Below are positions 7,523 through 14,210 of a stretch of DNA of 51,816 nt, piece after piece. A program made the position numbers and the translations under genes. Below the pieces are notes generated by a model. It was not told where the DNA came from. It worked only from the letters and a program-made list of their open reading frames with translations, and made no database searches. This DNA comes from Colwellia sp. (lineage in GTDB: Bacteria; Pseudomonadota; Gammaproteobacteria; Enterobacterales; Alteromonadaceae): NCBI GenBank assembly GCA_022969175.1, contig JALJPB010000025.1:1-51816 (forward strand), written 5' to 3'. Every line of letters starts with the position of its first letter. The stretch's first letter is position 1.

Positions 7523-8116
7523 ATGAAAGATAAAATAGCAGCTAAACCTTTTATTAGGTCGTTAAATAAACCCACTGTTATTGCCATTAGCGGTGCATCT
7601 GGTTGTGGTAAAACTACATTGGTAAAACAACTTGCCAAACGCTTTGAGTGCCCATATTTATTATTTGATGATTATATTGATAAAGAGTCATATCCTATTA
7701 ATATGGAAGCTTGGTATCACCAAGGTGCTAATGTTTCACTGATTAAAACAACGAGATTTATCGATGCAATTACCGCGGCATTAAACTTTTTCCATGATGA
7801 TAAATACCTATTTATTGAAGAGCCTTTTGGCAGACAACGAGATTCTCTTGCATTGTTAATCGATACTGTTGTGTTATTAGACATGCCACAAGAGTTATGC
7901 CTTGAAAGAGTTATTCAAAGAAATAAGCTTAATGGAGGAGATAACTTCAATTTAGCCAGTTACTTAAAAAAGTATAACGACTATTTTAAAGATATTTATG
8001 TCAATGCCGTTACTCAAGTACGTAATAATTGTGATCTGGTTTTGGATGAAGAATTGGCCCCTCTTGAGCTCACAGAAAAAACTAGCCAGTGGTTGCAGCG
8101 TCATGAAACTTTTTAA
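7523..8116 (+). CDS. P-loop kinase/ATPase, uridine-kinase-like
   Basis: A 197-residue P-loop NTPase. The Walker A motif GASGCGKT (24-31) follows the first strand VIAISG, and the next segment PYLLFDDYID places acidic residues as in uridine kinases and phosphoribulokinase-like enzymes, where an Asp after the second strand activates the acceptor hydroxyl. FIEEPFG and VVLLDMP form later strands, and RVIQRNKLNG resembles a lid segment with arginines. The fold points to a small-molecule kinase of unknown substrate. The 3' end overlaps the start of the next gene by 14 bases, which suggests translational coupling to a periplasmic solute-binding protein. The ribosome site before the ATG is weak. Confidence 0.75.
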   Translation: MKDKIAAKPFIRSLNKPTVIAISGASGCGKTTLVKQLAKRFECPYLLFDDYIDKESYPINMEAWYHQGANVSLIKTTRFIDAITAALNFFHDDKYLFIEEPFGRQRDSLALLIDTVVLLDMPQELCLERVIQRNKLNGGDNFNLASYLKKYNDYFKDIYVNAVTQVRNNCDLVLDEELAPLELTEKTSQWLQRHETF

Positions 8117-8864
8117 ATTCACGATACTTATGCTACACCTTATAATGTTCTCCGTCATGGCTACCGCTCAAACGATAGAATTGTATGGTGAAGATAACTA
8201 CCCTCCTTTTTCGAATAAACAAAAAAATGGTTTATCTCACCAAGTGATTCAAGCAGCTTATAATGCAGTTGGCATCGATGTTGACTTTATTGCCATGCCG
8301 TTTGCCCGAATAGTTAAAATGTTAGATAACAACAAAGCACTTGGAGGGTTTAATGTCATTAAAACAAGCCAAGATAAAAACAAATACTTATTTTCAAAAT
8401 TTCCGATATATACAGTTAAGACCTATTTTTATTATTTAAAGAGTAAACCTTTGCAAGTTAGTAAGTTAAGTGATTTAAATGACCCTTCTCTTATTGTTGG
8501 TGAGGTCAGAGGGTTTATGTACGAAAAAGAGTATTTAGACCTAACATTTTCTCGTTATCAAGTAGGAACCGAAGAACAATTAGTTGCCTTGCTTACTTTG
8601 GGTAGAATTGATGCTGCTTATATTACTCGTGAAGTTGAACTTTATTATCGAAGAAAGCTCAATATTGACGATGATAAAATAGATTTTTTGCCAGACATTG
8701 GTGTTTACCAAGTTCCGTTACATTTGGCCTTTAACAAAAAACATCCAGATGCACAACAAAATGCCCAAGCATTTAATGACGGCATGGCGATAATAAAAAG
8801 CAATGGTGTATATTCAGAAATAATAAAGGTGTTTAATCGCGAGCTCAGCCAAAAGAGTCATTAA
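8103..8864 (+). CDS. Periplasmic solute-binding protein, family 3 type
   Basis: A 253-residue protein of the SBP_bac_3 (PF00497-like) class. I place the start at the ATG at 8103 because it begins a good signal peptide (residues 1-19, cleavage after MATA) and the frame upstream lies inside the kinase gene. The mature protein opens with IELYGEDNYPPFS, the typical first strand of amino-acid-binding proteins, and has the two-lobe alternation up to HLAFNKKHPDAQ. No ABC permease or ATPase gene is adjacent, so it may be an orphan binding protein or sensor-like component, as is common in Alteromonadales. Ligand unknown. Confidence 0.85.
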   Translation: MKLFKFTILMLHLIMFSVMATAQTIELYGEDNYPPFSNKQKNGLSHQVIQAAYNAVGIDVDFIAMPFARIVKMLDNNKALGGFNVIKTSQDKNKYLFSKFPIYTVKTYFYYLKSKPLQVSKLSDLNDPSLIVGEVRGFMYEKEYLDLTFSRYQVGTEEQLVALLTLGRIDAAYITREVELYYRRKLNIDDDKIDFLPDIGVYQVPLHLAFNKKHPDAQQNAQAFNDGMAIIKSNGVYSEIIKVFNRELSQKSH

Positions 8865-8883
8865 CATTACAAAACAAATGTTT

Positions 8884-8916
8884 AAATAATTCATCATTAG
8901 TGAATTATTTTCTTTT
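8884..8916 (+). terminator. Intrinsic terminator after the solute-binding protein gene
   Basis: Ten-base arms AAATAATTCA (8884-8893) and TGAATTATTT (8901-8910) enclose a 7-base loop and run into TCTTTTT. The stem is AT-rich, so it is modest in strength. Confidence 0.6.
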
Positions 8917-9041
8917 TAATTACTTTTATTTAATAGACTTTCCTTTTTGCATGTTATGCATATAATCATGTTAGTTTAAAATTTTGGTTCTAAAACCTTT
9001 ATTTTAAAACATTTATTCCAAAAACATAGCAAGGAATGTTC

Positions 9042-10481
9042 ATGATAGTTCTACTTAGGTTGTTGATTACTTCAACTTTACTTTTATCTTTTAACTCATT
9101 TGCAAATGATAAACCTAATATTATTTATCTTTTAGTAGATAACTGGGGCTGGGGAGATTTAAGCATTCAGGGCAGTACCATTCAAACTCCTAATATTGAT
9201 GATTTTGCTAATCAAGGATTACGGTTAACGAATTTTAATGTGCAAAACCAATGCACGCCAACGCGTTCTGCGTTACATACTGGGCGTTTACCTATCAGAA
9301 CGGGTAATCAAAAAGTGCCTGCACCTGGAGAGCCCGATGGTTTAGCTTATTGGGAATATACCTTGCCAGAACTACTTTCTGATGCGGGTTATCATACCTC
9401 TTTATTTGGTAAGTGGCATGTTGGCGCTAGCATTAAAAAACTACCTAATTACCAAGGTTATGACTACTTTTGGGGGACACAAGAAGGTACTAATGCTGCT
9501 GGTTATACCTCTACTCCCCAGTGGGATCCTACGGTAGCAAGTACGCCTTACATTTATGAAGGTGTAAAAGGTAAGGATGCTAAAAAAGTTAAAATTTTTG
9601 ATATCGCCGCTAAAGTTAATTTAGACAATGAAATAACAGAACGTGCAATTGAAAACATTAAAAAGCAGGCAAAAAACGGCAAACCTTTCTTTAGTTTTAT
9701 TGCCTTTACCCATTTTCACCCACCCTACACTGTTCATGATGACTTTAAGAATGCATCAAAGTCTGGAATATACGCGGATACTCAGATGGAAGTTGATTTT
9801 AATATCGGTAGAGTATTAAAGGCAATTGATAAGGCCGGTATAGCTAAAAATACCATTGTTATTTTAACCGGTGATAACGGCGCGGGGAATTTCCCCCAAG
9901 GTAGCTCACTTGCTGCGGGTGAAGATGGTGGTGGCGGTTCAAATGGACCTTGGCGTGGCGGTTTAAGTACTGCTTATGAAGGAGGGTTAAGAACCCCTGC
10001 AATGATTCGCTATCCGGATAAAATTAAAGCGGGTCGGGTATCAGATGAAATTGTCGGTGATATTGATATGTATAATACCATTGCAAGCTTTGCCGGAGCT
10101 GACAAGCTTGTACCATCAGACAGACCTATTGATGGCGTGAATCAAAAAGATTTCTTTTTAGGTAAAAAAGAACAATCCAATCGTGATCACTTTATTGTAT
10201 TTGTTGGTGATGATTTATTTGCTATTAAATGGCGAAACATAAAAATGCACTTTATGGCCACTGAATCGACACATTCTGCGGCAATAACTAAGTTCACTTT
10301 TCCACAGGTGTACGATATTAAAAATGATCCTAAAGAAGCTTATGAGTTATGGGGTAATAAGGGTTATGTTCATGCGTGGTTAATGGAGCCTATTATGAAA
10401 AAAATAGTGCAATTAAAAACCAGTATGGCCAAATACCCTAATATTAAACCGGGGGAAGAATTTCAAGGGTATGATCAGTAA
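9042..10481 (+). CDS. Exported type I sulfatase (arylsulfatase family)
   Basis: Hydrolyses sulfate esters in the periplasm. The start at 9042 is chosen because AAGGA (9031-9035) sits six bases before it; an in-frame ATG at 9036 has no room for that site. Signal peptide residues 1-21. Active-site features: CTPTR (71-75), the C-x-P-x-R motif whose Cys71 becomes formylglycine; calcium ligands Asp33-Asn34 in LVDNWGWGD; Lys124 and His126 in GKWH; His224/His226; and Asp278-Asn279 in TGDNG. Length (479) is normal. A formylglycine-generating enzyme is needed in trans and is not in the window. Marine bacteria use such enzymes on algal sulfated polysaccharides; the substrate here is not readable. Asn34 in place of the usual second Asp is an allowed variation. 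Confidence 0.92.
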   Translation: MIVLLRLLITSTLLLSFNSFANDKPNIIYLLVDNWGWGDLSIQGSTIQTPNIDDFANQGLRLTNFNVQNQCTPTRSALHTGRLPIRTGNQKVPAPGEPDGLAYWEYTLPELLSDAGYHTSLFGKWHVGASIKKLPNYQGYDYFWGTQEGTNAAGYTSTPQWDPTVASTPYIYEGVKGKDAKKVKIFDIAAKVNLDNEITERAIENIKKQAKNGKPFFSFIAFTHFHPPYTVHDDFKNASKSGIYADTQMEVDFNIGRVLKAIDKAGIAKNTIVILTGDNGAGNFPQGSSLAAGEDGGGGSNGPWRGGLSTAYEGGLRTPAMIRYPDKIKAGRVSDEIVGDIDMYNTIASFAGADKLVPSDRPIDGVNQKDFFLGKKEQSNRDHFIVFVGDDLFAIKWRNIKMHFMATESTHSAAITKFTFPQVYDIKNDPKEAYELWGNKGYVHAWLMEPIMKKIVQLKTSMAKYPNIKPGEEFQGYDQ

Positions 10482-10501
10482 CTTGAAACGTTAACTTATC
10501 C

Positions 10502-12466
10502 TTATTTTACTTTCTTTGCATAACGGCGCTTTTTATAAGGCGCCTTTTTAGTGGCTGTGGATAAACCTTTTAGTTGAGTAGGTAAGTGCTCGCTCGCTAT
10601 CTGAATTACGTTGTGTAAGGTCTCTACCAGTGGTGTCATAAAATTTTGATAACTGCTTTGTTTTTCACTAATGGCATTTAGGGTTGCTTCCCATTGCGCG
10701 GTCATATCAGGTTTTGTCGCAATATCAGGCAGCGCTGCAATCAGTCCTTTGCCAACGTCGGTGGCATGAATTTGTTTACCTTGGCGAATTAAAAATCCTC
10801 GATTAAATAAAAGATCAATAATGCCTGCTCGTGTTGCCTCTGTGCCTAAACCATCGGTCTCTTTTAATATTTTTTTAATGTTATTATCACTAACAAATCG
10901 GCTTATGCCGGTCATAGCGGCTAACAAAGTTGCATCGGTAAAGTATTGAGGCGCTAGGGTTGTTTTTTCAATAAGCTCTCCGTGCTGGCAATGTAGTTTA
11001 TCGCCAGTTTTAAGCTGCGGCAGGTGCTGTTCGGTAAGTGACTTCTCGGTCAGTGATGGGTCAGTATCTAGGTTATTTTTTTCTAGCGCTGATTTTTTAT
11101 TAGCGCCATTAAATAAAACTTTCCAACCACTATCCACAGGGCTTTTAGCATTCGCTTTAAATAAACCACCAGCAACATCAATTTCAATATTGGTTTGATA
11201 GTAAAGATAGGGAGGGTAGAATTGAGCCAAGTACTGACGAACAATAAGTTGATAAACATTACTTTCAAAAGGGTTGAGCTTTACTTTTAATGATGATTTT
11301 TCTGTTGGGATAATCGCGTGATGAGCACTTACTTTTTTATCATTCCATGCGCTGCTTTTTATCTTGCTATCAGCCCCTTTGGCGGCAGTAGCAATGCTTG
11401 AACTGCCAGATGACAACATCTGAATAATACTGGGGGCTTGCTTGAAGTGATCGTTAGGCAAAAACCGGCAATCACTGCGAGGGTAGGTGATTAATTTGTG
11501 TTTTTCATAAAGTGACTGACAAACGTCCAATACCAGCTTTGCGTTCATTGAAAAGCGTTTAGCAGCATCTATTTGCAATGATGATAAATTATAAGGTAGT
11601 GGCGCAAATTGTTTCTTTTGCTGGTATTTTGCTGATGTTACTTTACCTGGTTGGTTGTTAATGCGGCTGATGACATTCTCAGCGAGACTCTTAATTAAAA
11701 CTCTATTTTCATCATCCATGTAAGGTTTGCACTGCTTACTGGGTTGCCATTTAGCGATGAAGGTTTCGTTATTACTTGTTTGCAGGTGAGCATAGACCTG
11801 ATAAAAGGGTTTTGACTGAAAGTTATCAATATCAAGGCCACGTTGAACAACTAAACCTAACAAAGGTGTTTGTACTCTCCCAACCGATAATACTCCTTTA
11901 AATCCTATTTTTTGTCCTTGTAGGGTGTAGGCTCGGGTTAAGTTGATGCCATACAGCCAGTCTGCACGTGAGCGAGCAAGTGCTGATATCGACAATGGCA
12001 TAAACTCACTATTAGGTTTAAGGTTTTCCAGTGCCCGTTTAACTGCTGGACTATTTAGATCACTGATCAATAATCTTTGAATCTTGGCTTTTTTAGTTTT
12101 ACTGACGTTAAGAAAGTCGATAACTTCGTCGACTAACAATTGTCCTTCTCTGTCAGGATCGCCAGCATGAACAATTTCATCCGCTTGCTTGACTAACTTT
12201 CTAATGACGGCTAATTGTGCTTTAGTTTGGCTTTTAGCTTTTAACAGCCATTGCTTAGGTAAAATAGGTAAGTGGTCAAATTGCCATTTTTTGTATTTTT
12301 CATCATAAGCTTCTGGTTGAGCTTGCTCAAGAATATGACCTATGCACCATGTCACTTTATCGCCATTAGGTAAATCAATATAGCCTTGTTGATTTTTTTG
12401 CGGTTTAGGCAGGGCGGCTGCTATTGCTCGACCTAAACTGGGTTTTTCAGCTATGTATAATTTCAT
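10502..12466 (-). CDS. topB: DNA topoisomerase III
   Basis: A type IA topoisomerase that decatenates DNA and resolves recombination or replication intermediates. The 654-residue length matches TopB. The N-terminal Toprim domain has Glu7 (IAEKPS) and the acidic DPDREGQL motif (103-110). The active-site tyrosine is Tyr328 in KLITYPRSDCR. ARSRADWLYG (164-173) and SVGRVQTPLL (194-203) are family signatures. The C-terminus ends in a basic tail with Lys and Arg (about 636-654), which helps DNA binding. There are no topA-type zinc fingers. The gene is convergent with the sulfatase gene (20 bp between stops) and divergent from an anchored protein gene, with a 316-bp spacer carrying repeated TTTGTAC motifs. 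Confidence 0.95.
   Translation of the reverse strand: MKLYIAEKPSLGRAIAAALPKPQKNQQGYIDLPNGDKVTWCIGHILEQAQPEAYDEKYKKWQFDHLPILPKQWLLKAKSQTKAQLAVIRKLVKQADEIVHAGDPDREGQLLVDEVIDFLNVSKTKKAKIQRLLISDLNSPAVKRALENLKPNSEFMPLSISALARSRADWLYGINLTRAYTLQGQKIGFKGVLSVGRVQTPLLGLVVQRGLDIDNFQSKPFYQVYAHLQTSNNETFIAKWQPSKQCKPYMDDENRVLIKSLAENVISRINNQPGKVTSAKYQQKKQFAPLPYNLSSLQIDAAKRFSMNAKLVLDVCQSLYEKHKLITYPRSDCRFLPNDHFKQAPSIIQMLSSGSSSIATAAKGADSKIKSSAWNDKKVSAHHAIIPTEKSSLKVKLNPFESNVYQLIVRQYLAQFYPPYLYYQTNIEIDVAGGLFKANAKSPVDSGWKVLFNGANKKSALEKNNLDTDPSLTEKSLTEQHLPQLKTGDKLHCQHGELIEKTTLAPQYFTDATLLAAMTGISRFVSDNNIKKILKETDGLGTEATRAGIIDLLFNRGFLIRQGKQIHATDVGKGLIAALPDIATKPDMTAQWEATLNAISEKQSSYQNFMTPLVETLHNVIQIASEHLPTQLKGLSTATKKAPYKKRRYAKKVK
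10525..10549 (+). terminator. Forward-strand terminator-like hairpin inside the 3' end of topB
   Basis: GGCGC (10525-10529) pairs with GCGCC (10540-10544), and five T follow (10545-10549). It lies about 45 bases after the sulfatase stop, within the codons for the basic tail of TopB. It may stop sulfatase transcripts from running antisense into topB. Confidence 0.4.
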
Positions 12467-12782
12467 TTAATGGTTTTAATATTATTGGATAAGTGATGTC
12501 TTTAAGATAATATATTTTAACTGTTAGTTTGTACAGTTATGATGAGCAGCTCAATAAAATTAAGCTTTTGTACCGTTAAAATTAGCTGTTATTGATGGGT
12601 TTTTGTACAGTTGCTGTTTTTATCTTCAGTTAGTATTGTTGATTATTGCCACTAATATAAAGCGAATGAAATTACCAATAAAGGTGAGAATGATCAGTAG
12701 AGCATTATGGCGTAGAATTTAGTTTTATTTTCTTTGGCGAGGGAGTTATTGATATAGCACTATGAACTTATTTTAACTATTA
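12467..12782. other. 316-bp divergent spacer with three TTTGTAC(A/C)GTT motifs
   Basis: This spacer holds no gene that I can support. An 11-base motif occurs three times in direct orientation: TTTGTACAGTT at 12528, TTTGTACCGTT at 12567 and TTTGTACAGTT at 12602. The first also forms an inverted repeat with AACTGT at 12519. These look like binding sites for one regulator acting on topB, on the EQV-repeat gene, or on both. Confidence 0.45.
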
Positions 12783-13499
12783 ATGTCTATTAAAAACCTC
12801 GCTTATTTTTATAGATGTTTATTTGTGCTAAAAGGAAATTACACAGGCCTGATTATTTCAGTAGCGCTTCATGGCGTTGCCGTTTTATTTTTATTTTTTA
12901 TGTCATTAGATGTCAAAGTTGTTCAAAGTCAAAAAAATGAAGTTCAAGCCATTAAAAGCTATCTTTATATAGCGCCAAAACCTAATACTGAAGAACAAGT
13001 AGAACAAGTAGAACAAGTAGAACAAGTAGAACAAGTAGAACAAGTAGAACAAGTAGAACAAGTAGAACAAGTAGAACAAGTAGAACAAGTAGAACAAGTA
13101 GAAATCAAGCAAATGGCATCGGACGAGCAGCTAACTGCAACTGACAATAAACTTAAGTCATCAGCAAAAATCATTTCAAAGCAAATAACTTCTTTTTCAG
13201 CAGCTGATTCATTAGCTAGATTAAAAGCTAAAATGTCAGATATTAATTCGACAGAAAGTGGTGTAGGGCATTATCAAGAATACGTGGCCGCTAAAAACTC
13301 TATCACCCCATCAATTGCTTCACTTAAAGAAAAGCCATTTTTAAAACCTGTTGAAGTGGATTGTAATAATAGCTTCAATGTAGGAATTCTTGTGATTAGT
13401 GGCCTATTTGGCGGGCGTATTGTTTGTAATAGACAACCTAAATTAGATCGCTATATTAAAGCGCGATTAGTCGACAAACAGCCACTTAATAAGCAATAG
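12783..13499 (+). CDS. TonB/TolA-like anchored protein with twelve EQV repeats, function unknown
   Basis: A 238-residue protein. Residues 22-40 (LIISVALHGVAVLFLFF) form a single inner-membrane span that looks like the N-terminal anchor of TonB or TolA, with a His inside the span. A short segment with APKPNTE follows, then twelve perfect EQV tripeptides (71-106), a Lys/Ser-rich linker, and a C-terminal part with two cysteines (about 194 and 213, CNNSF and VCNRQP) around a Gly-rich hydrophobic stretch. No TonB C-terminal domain is seen. The acidic repeat may be an extended or helical periplasmic spacer. It is coded by a perfect 9-bp tandem repeat, so its length may vary between strains. No ribosome site is visible before the ATG, so the start is uncertain. 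Confidence 0.7.
   Translation: MSIKNLAYFYRCLFVLKGNYTGLIISVALHGVAVLFLFFMSLDVKVVQSQKNEVQAIKSYLYIAPKPNTEEQVEQVEQVEQVEQVEQVEQVEQVEQVEQVEQVEQVEIKQMASDEQLTATDNKLKSSAKIISKQITSFSAADSLARLKAKMSDINSTESGVGHYQEYVAAKNSITPSIASLKEKPFLKPVEVDCNNSFNVGILVISGLFGGRIVCNRQPKLDRYIKARLVDKQPLNKQ
12993..13100 (+). repeat. Perfect 9-bp tandem repeat, 12 copies, inside a gene
   Basis: Twelve identical copies of GAACAAGTA, followed by a diverged unit GAAATCAAG. The unit is a multiple of three, so copy-number changes keep the frame and alter only the length of the EQV tract. The lack of any third-base drift suggests recent expansion. The repeat also opens long chance frames on the minus strand. Confidence 0.98.
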
Positions 13500-13546
13500 A
13501 GGTTAGTCCAAAATATTGCATCAACGCGAATTTATAAGGAAAGTAA

Positions 13547-13984
13547 ATGTATTTAGCACAGTTAAACATAGCTCAAACCCTAGCACCCATTGAAGATGTA
13601 TTGATGAAAGAGTTTGTTGATAATCTTGAACCGATAAATCAACTAGCTGAGCAAAGCCAAGGTTTTATTTGGCGGTTACAAGATGAAGCAGGAGATGCTA
13701 CACATATCCGTATTTTTGATGATCCATCAATTATTGCTAATATGTCAGTTTGGCAAGATGTTGAATCATTAAAAGCCTTTATCTTTAAAACTCATCACAT
13801 AAACTTCCTTAAAAGAAAACGAGAATGGTTCGAAAAAATGCCTGAAGAAAACCATGTCATGTGGTGGGTTGAAGAAGGGCATACTCCAACTCTTGAAGAG
13901 GCCAAAGAACGGCTGATCCATTTAAGGCAGCATGCAGATTCACCTTTCGCTTTTAGTTTTAAAAAGTGTTTTGACGCTATTTAA
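13547..13984 (+). CDS. DUF3291 family protein
   Basis: A 145-residue cytoplasmic protein that matches the DUF3291 pattern: N-terminal LAQLNIAQTLAPIEDVLMK, then FVDNLEPINQLAEQSQGFIW with RLQDEAGDAT, and a C-terminal WFEKMPEENHVMWWVEEGH. The family has a dimeric alpha/beta-barrel fold of the antibiotic-monooxygenase or EthD type; no reaction is established. AAGGAAAG lies at good distance before the ATG. It stands alone, 47 bp behind the EQV-repeat gene, and may share its transcript. No membrane segment or signal peptide. Confidence 0.85.
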   Translation: MYLAQLNIAQTLAPIEDVLMKEFVDNLEPINQLAEQSQGFIWRLQDEAGDATHIRIFDDPSIIANMSVWQDVESLKAFIFKTHHINFLKRKREWFEKMPEENHVMWWVEEGHTPTLEEAKERLIHLRQHADSPFAFSFKKCFDAI

Positions 13985-14052
13985 GTAAACCAACTGATGA
14001 TAGTAGATAATATATTAATACAAGATGCTTTTTATTGATGTAACGGTACTAT

Positions 14053-14081
14053 GTTGATAACTTCTAACAATATTTATCAAC
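14053..14081 (+). terminator. Weak hairpin after the DUF3291 gene
   Basis: GTTGATAA (14053-14060) and TTATCAAC (14074-14081) form 8-base perfect arms around a 13-base loop. There is no T-run after it, so termination is only a guess. Confidence 0.25.
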
Positions 14082-14178
14082 GTCATTATCGATAAATAAG
14101 AGCAGAATGTTTATTATTTTCATTGGCTTAAAGTTTGATTTTCCCTTTTTGTTATTATACTATTTTATAGCTTTCATC

Positions 14179-14193
14179 ATTTTGTAACAAAAT
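14179..14193. promoter_or_regulatory. 15-bp palindrome upstream of the S9 peptidase gene
   Basis: ATTTTGT-A-ACAAAAT is a perfect inverted repeat 17 bases before the ATG. It is a possible operator or leader structure, but such AT-rich palindromes also arise by chance here. Confidence 0.25.
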
Positions 14194-14210
14194 ATAATAG
14201 GGAAATAATA

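Noticed and set aside
7998..8102. N-terminal extension of the solute-binding protein
   Set aside because: The extension lies inside the kinase gene and would bury the signal peptide that starts at 8103.
12993..13100. CRISPR-like periodic sequence
   Set aside because: A 9-bp unit with no spacers is a coding tandem repeat, not a CRISPR array.
12906..13174. Two minus-strand open frames with repeated LFY or CST tripeptides
   Set aside because: They are reverse readings of the perfect 9-bp repeat that codes EQV on the plus strand; any repeat of this unit opens several frames.
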